Shown: positions 36,799-45,307 of the stretch, piece after piece
Layout: each line of letters opens with the position of its first letter
Position numbering within the stretch: position 1 is the first letter of the stretch
From: CAWDXG01 sp963822115
GTDB taxonomy: Bacteria; Myxococcota_A; Polyangia; Polyangiales; Polyangiaceae
Reading direction: 5' to 3'
DNA length: 64,000 nucleotides
Assembly (NCBI GenBank): GCA_963822115.1
Contig: CAWGGM010000010.1
Coordinates: 186,001 to 250,000 of the forward strand
Notes under the pieces: model-generated
The model's database searches: none
The model's input: the letters and a program-made list of their open reading frames with translations, nothing else
What the model was told of the DNA's origin: nothing
Made by a program: the position numbers and the translations under genes

Positions 36799-38297
36799 GC
36801 CGCCTCCGTGCGCGCGCGGGTCTCGACCGCGTGCACCGCTTCCAGTGCCGACGACGCCGCCAGCTCCGTCCCGATGCCGCGCCCGCCGGCCCCGTCGCCG
36901 CACAGATACAGGCCAGGCACGGGCGTCGTCACCGGCAAGCGGTCGCGCTCGACCTGTCCCGGCAGCTGCCCGTTGACGATCGCGGAGTTGTTGCGCTTGC
37001 CCATCCACGCGCCGATCGCCGGCACCGGCTCGAACTGCACGAACATCAGCTCGTCGTACAGATGCGGCACGATGCTCGCGAACGCCTGGAGCGCGCGATC
37101 CCGCCACTTCTCCGGCGGATCGACGGGGTGGCGGATCACGGGACCATAGATGCTCGCCACGACGAGCTGCGCGCCGTCGGGGCCGAGCGATGGGTCGTAG
37201 TTGGTCGGCACCGGCGCGTAGATCGCCAGAGGATCGGAAACGCGGCCTTCGTCGACCGACTGCACCGTGCTCTTCATCAGGTCGAGACTCAGATCATCCA
37301 GCGTCTTGCCCTCGAGCGACACGCCCGCGATCAGGCAGCCCTCCTCGATCAGCGGACGCCTCAGCCCGAACTTGAGCTGGTGGGCGTTGCCCGATCCCTC
37401 GATGGACGCCACGCGCGCCGCGTACTCCGGCGGCACCTCGATGCCGTCGAGCAGCGACAGCAGATCGGCCGGCGCCATGTTGCAGACGACAACCGGCGCG
37501 CGGTATTCCGCGCCGTCGTCGGTTGCGACCACCAACCCGGCGTGGTTTCTGCGGATGGCCATCGCCCGCCGCCCCGCAACCAGATCGCCTCCAGCCGGCA
37601 CCACCCCGCCGAGCAGCGCGTGGGGAATGCTGTCCATCCCCCCCTCGACGTATGACAGCTGATACGCCGCGATCACCCAGCGCAGGCAGCGGATCGCCTC
37701 GCCCGCCGAGACCTTCCACGGCGGCAGCACGAAGAAGATGCTCGCCAGGAAACTGAACAGGAAGTACGCGCCGGGGTGCTCGCTGTGCTGGCGGACGAAC
37801 TCGTCCAGCGTGCGGCGATCCCAGCGCCTCAGCTCGAGCTCCGTCAGCGTGAAGACCTGGAGCAGCATCCGGCCGAGCGCTGCCATCTCCCGCCCCGGCA
37901 GACCGAGACGCCGCGCCGCTTCGAGAGCATAGGCCGGCAGCTGGCGCCGGTGCTCGGGCGCGGCCAGCTCGAACATGCCGCGCGAGCGCACGGGGATCCG
38001 GTGCGGGATGAAGCGCGGATGGTCGAGCCCGAGCGAGCGCAGCACCGACCCCAGCGGCCCACGTTCGCCGCGCGAGATCAGGTGGCTGCCCACGTCCAGC
38101 TTGAAGCCGTCGCGCCGCGTCGACGCGAGAATTCCGCCGAGCACCGGGTTCTTCTCCAGCACCAGCACGCGCTGACCGCGCGCCGAGAGCAGCCCGGCCG
38201 TCACCGATCCTCCGACGCCGCTGCCGATCACGATCGCGTCGTAGCGGCCAAACCGACCGTGCGGGGTCGTCAGCGGAACGGGAACGGCCGCATTCAT
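36795..38297 (-). CDS. FAD-dependent phytoene desaturase/carotenoid isomerase-like oxidoreductase
   Basis: 500 residues. The N-terminal Rossmann motif is AIVIGSGVGGSVTAGLL with EKNPVLGG; GLYLCGDGAGGRGIGTELA near the C-terminus is the second FAD signature of the CrtI/CRTISO/retinol-saturase group. It should saturate, desaturate or isomerise an isoprenoid chain. ATG 38297 has GGAA 8-12 bases upstream. It is the first gene of the five-gene leftward operon; a perfect Fnr/Crp-type box lies ~235 bp upstream. Confidence 0.85.
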   Translation of the reverse strand: MNAAVPVPLTTPHGRFGRYDAIVIGSGVGGSVTAGLLSARGQRVLVLEKNPVLGGILASTRRDGFKLDVGSHLISRGERGPLGSVLRSLGLDHPRFIPHRIPVRSRGMFELAAPEHRRQLPAYALEAARRLGLPGREMAALGRMLLQVFTLTELELRRWDRRTLDEFVRQHSEHPGAYFLFSFLASIFFVLPPWKVSAGEAIRCLRWVIAAYQLSYVEGGMDSIPHALLGGVVPAGGDLVAGRRAMAIRRNHAGLVVATDDGAEYRAPVVVCNMAPADLLSLLDGIEVPPEYAARVASIEGSGNAHQLKFGLRRPLIEEGCLIAGVSLEGKTLDDLSLDLMKSTVQSVDEGRVSDPLAIYAPVPTNYDPSLGPDGAQLVVASIYGPVIRHPVDPPEKWRDRALQAFASIVPHLYDELMFVQFEPVPAIGAWMGKRNNSAIVNGQLPGQVERDRLPVTTPVPGLYLCGDGAGGRGIGTELAASSALEAVHAVETRARTEAA

Positions 38298-38713
38298 GGT
38301 GATTTCCACGCGGATTGTGCAAGCGTTGCGTGCGACGCGTCATAGCGCGCGAGCAGTGCGCCCGGAGGCGGATCGCATCGCAGCGGAATCGCGCAGATGC
38401 GGCGCCGGTGCGAGCGAATCGCGCCCGCCGCGCACGCGTCGTTCGACATGCAATGGCGGTTTGCACCCTGCATGCCAGCCGTCCAGCGAGCCCGAACGCC
38501 CCGTTCGCGCCAGCTGACATGCGACGGAGTTGATCTGGATCAACTCCGGCACGCTCCGTGCAAGCCAAAGTCGTATGCAAGCACCTGCACCCATAGCGCG
38601 CCGCAGCATGATGCGCCGGGTCGCAGCAACACTGCTCGACGTGGCGCGCACCTTCGCCTGGGCTCGACGTCTGGCACGCCGTTCCCTGGTCGACGCCGCG
38701 CAGCTGTAGCGGA
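38298..38713. other. 416-bp intergenic region upstream of the isoprenoid operon
   Basis: No convincing gene. It holds the Fnr/Crp-type inverted repeat at 38526-38547. The other flanking gene ends here, so any promoter should serve the leftward operon starting at 38297. Confidence 0.6.
38526..38547. promoter_or_regulatory. Perfect Fnr/Crp-family operator
   Basis: TTGATCTGGATCAA (38530-38543) matches the Fnr/Anr-type consensus TTGAT-N4-ATCAA exactly. The symmetry extends to 10-bp arms (GGAGTTGATC / GATCAACTCC) around a 2-base centre. It sits about 235 bp upstream of the FAD oxidoreductase start, suggesting oxygen, nitric oxide or cAMP-type control of the operon. Confidence 0.6.
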
Positions 38714-39820
38714 CTAGCCGCGCGACGCGCGACGGCGCCGGCGCAGCGTCGCCACCACACCCAGCGTGGCGAAGGCCAGCCAGCCGCTGCTCCCGCCCGA
38801 CGGTGCGTTGGAGCTGATCGAGCAGCTCGAGTCGAGCCAGGCCGGCAGCGGTGGCGCCTTGACGCCCGGTCCCCCGTCGCCCGTCACGGCGCCGGCTCCG
38901 CCGAACCCCGCGTCGTAGGCCACGCCGCCCGCTCCGCCGCTTGCGCCGCCCATGCCGCCGACCCCGGCATCCGTCGCGCCCGCGCCCGCGCTGCCCGCCG
39001 TTCCCCCAACACCGCCCGCGCCGGCGGTTCCGCCGGCCCCGCCGGTTCCGCCGCTGCCGCCCGTGCCCGGCGACGCGAGCTTGATCAAGTCCTGCATCGA
39101 GCCGTTGAAGTAGTCACCGTCCACCGCGGCGGTGCTGCCGTTGCCGATGCCCGCCACGCTCGTCTTGTCCGAGTACTGCCAGACGGTCCACGTCGTCCAG
39201 CCGGCGTCCGGAATGTTCGGGCAGGTCACGCCCCAGTTTGCGTCCCACAGGTAGTACTGCGAGAAGCCCGACGGGCTGCCGAGCGATTTGAAGAAGCCGC
39301 CCGAGTAGAGCATGGGCGTGCGCCCCGTCAGCTTCTGCACTTCCGCCATGAAATCCTTGGCACGCTGGATCACCGTCGCGGCCGTCTGGTTGTCCATCGT
39401 CTCGAGGTCGAGCACCGGCGGCAGGTCGCCATCCGACAGCGGCCCCATCACCTGCACGAAGTGCTTCGCCTGCGCCACGCCGTCCATGCTGGCACTGAAG
39501 AAGTGATACGCGCCGCGCAGGATGCCCGCCTGCTTCATGCCCGCCCAGTTGTTGGCAAACTCGGGGTCGACGAAGCTCGTTCCCTGGGTCGCCTTGGCGA
39601 TAGCGAACTTGATGCCGTCGCCCTGCACCTTCTGCCAGTCGATGGTGCCCTGCCAGTGCGACACGTCGATGCCCTTCACGGTCGGGCCCGCCGCGCACAC
39701 CGTCTGTGCCTGGCTGGTCGTCTGCAGCCCGTCCGAAGCCGTACCGTCGGGCTCGGCCGCGCATCCCACGGCGAGCGCACCCATTCCCAGCAGCCCGAAA
39801 GCAAGAGCGAAGCCACGCAT
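38714..39820 (-). CDS. GH25-type muramidase lipoprotein with C-terminal sorting signal
   Basis: 368 residues. Lipobox ALAVGC. The GH25 domain (~45-245) has GIDVSHWQGTIDW (catalytic Asp region) and PPVLDLETMD (catalytic Asp/Glu), plus GILRGAYHFF and VWQYSD. It should cleave the MurNAc-GlcNAc bond of peptidoglycan outside the cell. A Gly/Ala-rich linker is followed by a hydrophobic helix and RRRRR, a MYXO-CTERM-like end. The start is Met 39820, directly before the signal peptide. Prey lysis or wall remodelling is plausible. Confidence 0.9.
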   Translation of the reverse strand: MRGFALAFGLLGMGALAVGCAAEPDGTASDGLQTTSQAQTVCAAGPTVKGIDVSHWQGTIDWQKVQGDGIKFAIAKATQGTSFVDPEFANNWAGMKQAGILRGAYHFFSASMDGVAQAKHFVQVMGPLSDGDLPPVLDLETMDNQTAATVIQRAKDFMAEVQKLTGRTPMLYSGGFFKSLGSPSGFSQYYLWDANWGVTCPNIPDAGWTTWTVWQYSDKTSVAGIGNGSTAAVDGDYFNGSMQDLIKLASPGTGGSGGTGGAGGTAGAGGVGGTAGSAGAGATDAGVGGMGGASGGAGGVAYDAGFGGAGAVTGDGGPGVKAPPLPAWLDSSCSISSNAPSGGSSGWLAFATLGVVATLRRRRRASRG

Positions 39821-40019
39821 AGCCTGGGATGCTAGCGCGGAATCGCGCCCGAACATCCTGCCATGATCCTGACATCCGGGTGGATGCCCCCGGATTCCAC
39901 GACGTTTGGCGGCCCGCCGTGCTCGCGCCGATCGTGGCGGGGCTCCGCCCCGCACCCCGGCTGGGCTGCGCGCGCCGGGAGCCCCCAAGCCCGGCTGCGC
40001 CGGCCGGGGCCTCCCCCAC

Positions 40020-41237
40020 CTAGAGCGCCGTACCGTTCGCGAAGTCCTGCCTGCTCGTGGTCAGCACCTTGTTCACCTGCGTCGGCGCGCTGGAGATGAT
40101 GCCGAGCTCGCGGTTGTTGTCGAGCGAGTTCTGCGTGAAGTTCTCCGAGCCGACATAGGCGCTGGTGCCGTCGGCGACCAGCGACTTGGCGTGCACATAC
40201 GGGTTGGCCAGTGTCACCAGCTTCACGCCATGCGCCTTCAGATCGGTCATGGCCTTGCTCTCGGCGTTCGAGGGCGTGCTGTTCGCCAGCACGATGTGCA
40301 CCTGCACGCCACGATCCGCGGCGCTGTCGAGCGCTCCGACCAGCTTGTAGTCGCTGAGCTCTTCCGCTTCGATATCGATGGTCTTGTGCGCCCCGTCGAT
40401 CAGCGCCTGGATCTTCGCTCGCGAGTTGACCGGCGAGACCACGAGCTTGCCGCTCACCGTCGCGGTCTGCCCGGCGTAGTCCGCCTTGAAGATAGTGTCC
40501 GCTTCCGTCACATCGGAAAGGTCGCGATCGACGGCCAGGTACTCGCGGTTGTAGATGGACGAGCCGTAGGTGGCGTTCATCGTCATGATCCACGCCACCT
40601 TGCCGTCGATGATCACGCATTTTTCATGCGTGTAGGTGAATTTCGATGGGGCCCAGTGCACGGACACGCCCGCGCTCTTCAGCTGGTTGTAGACCGCCTG
40701 GTTGCCCGTGCCCGAGTAGAAGTTCTGGTTGAGCACGACGCGCACGTCGTGGCCGGCCTTGTGCTGTGCGATGAGCGCATTGATGTCCTCCGTGCTCGTC
40801 AGGAGGTACATCGTCATGTGCACCGACTGCTTCGCGTTCTGGATCGCCTTCGTCAGCGCTGCGCCCTTGTCGCTCGGCTCCACGATGATGTCGAGGTTGG
40901 ACGTGCTGGGCGCGCCCCCGCTCGACGAGCCCGCCTGACCGCCGCTGCCGCCGGTCGCGGAGCTGCCACCGGTTCCGCTCGACGTGCCGCCCGCACCGCC
41001 CGCGCCACCCGCGCCCGAGCCGCCGGCGCCGCCCGGCTGGGCGCCCGCCCCGCCCGCCGCCGAGCTGCCACCCGTGGCGCTGCCCGCGCTACCCCCCGCC
41101 GGGCTGCCACCGGCAGCGCTGCCACCGCTTCCGGCACCCCCGTAGCCGTAGCCCGGCCCGGTTCCACCATTCGCCGTCGAGCCGCAACCGGTGCCCAGCA
41201 CCAACGCGACGAACAAGACGCCCAGTTTGCGCTCCAT
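40020..41237 (-). CDS. Phospholipase D-like lipoprotein with two HKD motifs
   Basis: 405 residues. Lipobox LGTGC, then an ~85-residue Gly/Ser/Ala linker. The catalytic region has two complete HxKx4D motifs, THEKCVIID and VHAKSLVAD, each followed by the Asn (TMN, SEN), as in the PLD/nuclease superfamily. It is likely a secreted phosphodiesterase acting on phospholipid or DNA; these motifs cannot discriminate. It is monocistronic between other secreted hydrolases. Confidence 0.9.
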   Translation of the reverse strand: MERKLGVLFVALVLGTGCGSTANGGTGPGYGYGGAGSGGSAAGGSPAGGSAGSATGGSSAAGGAGAQPGGAGGSGAGGAGGAGGTSSGTGGSSATGGSGGQAGSSSGGAPSTSNLDIIVEPSDKGAALTKAIQNAKQSVHMTMYLLTSTEDINALIAQHKAGHDVRVVLNQNFYSGTGNQAVYNQLKSAGVSVHWAPSKFTYTHEKCVIIDGKVAWIMTMNATYGSSIYNREYLAVDRDLSDVTEADTIFKADYAGQTATVSGKLVVSPVNSRAKIQALIDGAHKTIDIEAEELSDYKLVGALDSAADRGVQVHIVLANSTPSNAESKAMTDLKAHGVKLVTLANPYVHAKSLVADGTSAYVGSENFTQNSLDNNRELGIISSAPTQVNKVLTTSRQDFANGTAL

Positions 41238-41473
41238 GTGCGGCCTCCAAGCAAGAGATCGGGGCGCAGACTTGCGCTCCGATCACGGCCAACACCCGAG
41301 TATGCGGCGACGTTCCCCGACGCGCTCACAAACCGCCGCGGAAACCCGTGGGACCGGAATCATCCAGTCATGGCGCCCCCACCACCCGCGCCGGGGGGCA
41401 AGCGCGGCTGGTGGAAGCATATTGTCGCGCCCGGACTAAAGTCGTCGATCCGGGCGGGTGTACGGACAACTCC

Positions 41474-43120
41474 CTAAGGCAGGATGCTGCAGTCGGGCCT
41501 GCCGCTCGGCAGTACGCGGCAACGCCTGAGGCTCGGAACGACTCCAGCCGGAAGAGTGCGTGTGGCCGTCCTGGCTGCAGGCGCAGGCGCGGGCGTGATG
41601 ATCAACGGCGAGGCCTGGCTGTAGTTGATCTGGCAGCTGTGCTTGTCGGCAAACGCCTTGAAGGCGTTCTTCTCTGCGGTGCTGGCTTCACCCCACATCC
41701 AGGGCATGGCGCCCGCGTAGCCGGTGCTCCAGAAGCTCTGCACCACAGCCCCGTACGAAGTGCCGTTGAGGCCGGTGAACGACATCTCCTGCATCACGAT
41801 GGGCTTGTTCAGGCCGTATGTGCTGGGAGGATTGCTGTACGGCCAGTACTGATCGACCCAGTCGTAGATGTGCAGCGAATAGAAGTCGACATCGACGTGC
41901 GCCCAGTCCTTTGCCCACTTGGCGGCCGAGCCGCCCACGGTGACGAGGGCGCTGCTCTCGCTGCGCAACGCGGCGATGGTGTCCTTCACGAAGGTCTCCA
42001 TCTGCGAGAACGTCACGGTGTCGAGCGTTCCCGACTGTGGCGTGAAGGCCGGGTCGCCGTACGGGTCGCTGCCGCTGATGGCCCACTCGGGTTCGTTGAT
42101 CACGTCCCAGGCAACCATGCGGTTCGCGTAGGGGCTCGCCTGCACGATCTTGGCGACCTGCTTGACGACGTCCATCAGTGCCGCGCGCTTGGTCGAGTCG
42201 GTGACCATCGGCGTGATGGACGGAATGTGGACGCCGCTCATGTCGGTCGTCGGCTTGAAGTCGTCGAAGGAGAACAGCGTGAACATCAGGTACACGTCGT
42301 TCTGCTGCGCGAGCTCGAGCGCCTTGTTGATGTCCGCCACGGCCGTGCCGCCAAGACCCGTGGGCGTCCCGGATGAATCGATGGTCACGCCGGCGCTGCG
42401 GAAGTCCGGGAACATCCACCAGCGGATCACGCCGACGCCGTGCGCGTGCATGTCCGCCAGATCCGCCGAGACCGCCGCGACGTTCTGGCTGACGCCGTTC
42501 TCGCCCCAGGCCGGGATGCCGCCGAAGTCGCCGCCGAACACGTTCCAGGCGTAGTTCACGCCGTACATGAAGCGCTTCTCGCAGTCCCAGGTGACGCCGC
42601 CATTCGGCGCGGGACACACGTCGCTGCAAGCGCCGCCGCTGCCGCCCGCACCGCTGCCGCCCGAACCGTTGGCACCGCTGCCGCCCGAACCGTTGGCACC
42701 GCTGCCGCCCGAACCGCCCGCACCGCTGCCGCCCGAACCGTTGGCACCGCTGCCGCCCGAACCGTTGGCACCGCTGCCGCCCGAACCGTTGGCACCGCTG
42801 CCGCCCGAACCGTTGGCACCGCTGCCGCCCGAACCGTTGGCACCGCTGCCGCCCGAACCGTTGGCACCGCTGCCAGCCGAACCGTTGCCGGCGCCGCTGC
42901 CACCCGAACCATTGCCGGCGTCGCTACCGCCGCTGTCGCTTGCACCCGTGCCGGCGCTGCTGCCCCCCGCCCCGTTCACGCTGCCGCCTGCAGCGCTCCC
43001 CGCAGCCGTTCCGCCTGCACCGTACGCGTTGCCCGGATCGCTATACGCGCAACCAATGCCGAGTGTCGCGGCGCAGCCGACGAGAACCCATCTGACGAGC
43101 TGGACATGTTTTCGATTCAC
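41474..43120 (-). CDS. GH5-like glycoside hydrolase lipoprotein with repeat linker
   Basis: 548 residues. The lipobox is near LGIGC. A ~150-residue linker contains GSGGSGAN repeats. The catalytic domain has MYGVNYAWNVFGG, WDVINEPEW (acid/base Glu) and IVMQEMSF (nucleophile Glu), as in GH5 cellulases and mannanases. The C-terminus ends in an Arg/Pro-rich stretch that looks unlike the domain, perhaps another late frame error. GTG 43120 is the start, with GGAGG seven bases upstream. Confidence 0.87.
   Translation of the reverse strand: MNRKHVQLVRWVLVGCAATLGIGCAYSDPGNAYGAGGTAAGSAAGGSVNGAGGSSAGTGASDSGGSDAGNGSGGSGAGNGSAGSGANGSGGSGANGSGGSGANGSGGSGANGSGGSGANGSGGSGANGSGGSGAGGSGGSGANGSGGSGANGSGGSGAGGSGGACSDVCPAPNGGVTWDCEKRFMYGVNYAWNVFGGDFGGIPAWGENGVSQNVAAVSADLADMHAHGVGVIRWWMFPDFRSAGVTIDSSGTPTGLGGTAVADINKALELAQQNDVYLMFTLFSFDDFKPTTDMSGVHIPSITPMVTDSTKRAALMDVVKQVAKIVQASPYANRMVAWDVINEPEWAISGSDPYGDPAFTPQSGTLDTVTFSQMETFVKDTIAALRSESSALVTVGGSAAKWAKDWAHVDVDFYSLHIYDWVDQYWPYSNPPSTYGLNKPIVMQEMSFTGLNGTSYGAVVQSFWSTGYAGAMPWMWGEASTAEKNAFKAFADKHSCQINYSQASPLIITPAPAPAARTATRTLPAGVVPSLRRCRVLPSGRPDCSILP
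42651..42890 (-). repeat. 24-bp tandem repeat (about ten units) in the GH5 linker
   Basis: Ten near-identical 24-base units encode the GSGGSGAN octapeptide. One unit (42699-42722) and the last differ slightly. Being a multiple of three, gain or loss of units keeps the frame. Confidence 0.92.
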
Positions 43121-43344
43121 GCAAATCCTCCGCGTAGGAGGAACAGCTAGCGCACAACTCGCGCAGTGCCCGTTGCTTCGCGCGTGCAGAGTTTTCGGTG
43201 CTTGCGCGCTGTGCGCACGCGGCATGCGAATTGTGCGCGTGCAGATCCACACGCGCCGCAACGTGTCGGGATCACGTGCGCAGCGCACGCACGGGTTCGG
43301 GACCTGAAGCCCGCACGGCGGATTACGCAACGCGGGATCGAGAA

Positions 43345-44679
43345 CTACAACGCAGGCGCGATCGGCAGCGTGAAGCGGAAGGTCGAGCCTTTGCCCTTGG
43401 CGCTCTCCGCCGAGATGCGTCCGCCGTGCGCTTCAACGAGCAGCCGCGTGATGTACAGCCCGAGACCGAGACCATCGGGTCCGGTGACGCCGCAGGCTCG
43501 ATAGAAGCGCTCGAACACGCGCGGCAGCGCCACCTCTTCGATGCCGACTCCGCGATCTTCGACGCTGATAGTCACTTCGCGATCGTCACCCGAAAGCCGC
43601 ACCGTCACGCGCGCCTCGGTCGACGAATACTTCAGTGCGTTGGTGACCAGATTCGTCACTGCACGCCCGATGCGCTGGCGATCGGCGCGCACGGGCGGCA
43701 ATGCCTCCGGCGCCTGCTGGTCGACGCGTTGCCGGTCTGCAGACGGAAGCATGTCGAGCACGTCGGAAACCAGCGTGGTCGCGGACAGGGTCTCGATGTC
43801 GAGCGAAACCTGACCGGACTCCAGGCGCGCGGACTCGACCAGATCGGTGATCATCGAGTTCATGCGCGCCCCACCGCGGATGATCGCCTCGGCCGTCTCG
43901 GCGCACGACGCATGACCCGAGCGTTCTGCACGCCGCCGCAAGAGCTCCGCCTGCGCCATGATCCCGGAGAGCGGCGTGCGCAGGTCGTGCGAGACCATGG
44001 TCACGTAGTCGTCCTTGAGCCGCTGGACCTCGCCGGCGCGAGAGCGTTGCCGCTCCGCCTCCTGCAGCGCGTTGCCGAGCTCCACGACCTTGCGCCTGAG
44101 CTCGGCGCCCGTGCTCTGGTAGACCAGTGCATGCTCGATCGCCACGCCGATCTGCCGGCCCACCGTCGAGAAGAGCCGGCGCTGGCTGGCGTCGAGCTCG
44201 TGTCCCGGCGGGGGATACAGGAACATCACGCCGCGCACGCGCTCGTGGGCCGCCAGAGGCACGACGATGTGCGAGTGCGCGCAGCTGTCGCGGCAGCGGG
44301 TGTGACGCGGATCGCCACACGAATCCGGCGAGCCGATCAGCTCCCCCGTCGCGGCCGCCAGCCCACACAGACACTCGCCGACTTTCACGCGCTGTTCGTT
44401 GTCGACAAAGGTCGGCGCCAGACCGCGGTGCGCGACCAGGCGGAGCTCCCCCAGCTCCTCGTCGAGCAGGAAGATGCCACCGGCCGGCGCCAGGCCGCTG
44501 ACGCGCAGCACGGCATCCAGCGTGCGCTCGAGAATCGTACCGAGCTCGAGCGAAGCCGTGACGGCGATCGAGACCGCGTTGATCACTTCGAGCTCGACGT
44601 TCCGCTCGAGCAACTGTTGCTCGATACGCTGCTCGCGGCTATCCTCTGCCGATCCGCTGTGTCGCGACTCGAGGCCCAT
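43345..44679 (-). CDS. GAF-domain sensor histidine kinase with Cys-rich GAF
   Basis: 444 residues, no transmembrane helix from the chosen start. A coiled-coil N-terminus leads to a GAF domain with clustered cysteines (GECLCGLA, then SPDSCGDPRHTRCRDSC). The kinase core has MVSHDLRTPLSG (phospho-His), NLVTNALKYSS (N box), DRGVGI (G1) and GLGLGLYI (G2). The cysteines suggest redox or metal sensing. No response regulator is adjacent. The start is Met 44679. The frame remains open to 44904 and includes a hydrophobic lipobox-like LVSLLVGC, so a longer membrane form is not excluded. Confidence 0.86.
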   Translation of the reverse strand: MGLESRHSGSAEDSREQRIEQQLLERNVELEVINAVSIAVTASLELGTILERTLDAVLRVSGLAPAGGIFLLDEELGELRLVAHRGLAPTFVDNEQRVKVGECLCGLAAATGELIGSPDSCGDPRHTRCRDSCAHSHIVVPLAAHERVRGVMFLYPPPGHELDASQRRLFSTVGRQIGVAIEHALVYQSTGAELRRKVVELGNALQEAERQRSRAGEVQRLKDDYVTMVSHDLRTPLSGIMAQAELLRRRAERSGHASCAETAEAIIRGGARMNSMITDLVESARLESGQVSLDIETLSATTLVSDVLDMLPSADRQRVDQQAPEALPPVRADRQRIGRAVTNLVTNALKYSSTEARVTVRLSGDDREVTISVEDRGVGIEEVALPRVFERFYRACGVTGPDGLGLGLYITRLLVEAHGGRISAESAKGKGSTFRFTLPIAPAL

Positions 44680-44985
44680 GGGAGCGACCTGACGCGGGTG
44701 CTGGCTGCACCCGACCAACAGCGAGACTAGGCCCAGCCCAGCGGGAACGCTACGTCCGATGTGACAGACATCATGCCAGCCCGGCGCTGCCTCCGAGGAG
44801 CGGGAATAGACGGGGTGACTCGATGGGGAATCGTGACCCGGCAAGCGCCAGGCACCTTTGGGCGCGAAGGGATTTCGTCCGGACGATCGACCGCCGGCAT
44901 CCACTGCGGGCCCCCGGCAGGGAATGCCGTCGCGGACCGGCCGGGCACGTCGCGTGCATGTTCGGCACCCCGGGGAGGAACTGCG
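44680..44985. other. 306-bp divergent intergenic region
   Basis: It lies between the histidine kinase and the GYD-domain gene. It must hold promoters for both directions, but I recognise no specific element apart from the ribosome-binding site (GGGAGGA) of the GYD gene at its right end. Confidence 0.45.
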
Positions 44986-45297
44986 ATGGACACGTTCATC
45001 ATGCTCACCCGGCTAGCTCCTGGTTCGCTGCCGTCACCGCACGCCCTCGAGGACGTCGAGCGGCGGGTCATGGATTCCATCCGCCGCGAGTGCCCGGGCA
45101 TCGAGTGGATCGCCAGCTTCGCGGTGCTCGGTCCTGCCGACTACGTCGACATCTTCAAGGCTCCGGACCTCGATAGCGCCATGAAGGTGGCAACGCTCGT
45201 GCGGACCTATGGCGATGCGCAGACCGAGATCTGGCCCGGCACCGAGTGGCAGCACTTCAAGGAGCTGGTTCGCCATCTGCCCTCGACGCCGGGCTAA
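44986..45297 (+). CDS. GYD-domain small protein
   Basis: 103 residues. The alpha/beta fold with GPADYVDIFKAPDLDSAMKVA matches the GYD (Gly-Tyr-Asp) domain family, ferredoxin-like and of unknown function; here the GYD triad itself is ADYVD. ATG 44986 is chosen for GAGGA 8-12 bases upstream. It is convergent with the WD40-RCC1 gene. Confidence 0.83.
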   Translation: MDTFIMLTRLAPGSLPSPHALEDVERRVMDSIRRECPGIEWIASFAVLGPADYVDIFKAPDLDSAMKVATLVRTYGDAQTEIWPGTEWQHFKELVRHLPSTPG

Positions 45298-45307
45298 CGC
45301 CGCGGTG

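Noticed and set aside
38547..38562. Sigma-54-like GGCACG...GTGC on the + strand
   Set aside because: It imperfectly matches -24 and points toward the 3' end of a leftward gene, so it has no gene to drive.
42651..42890. Regular short repeats that could be taken for a CRISPR array
   Set aside because: Units are contiguous 24-mers without unique spacers and encode an in-frame octapeptide linker.
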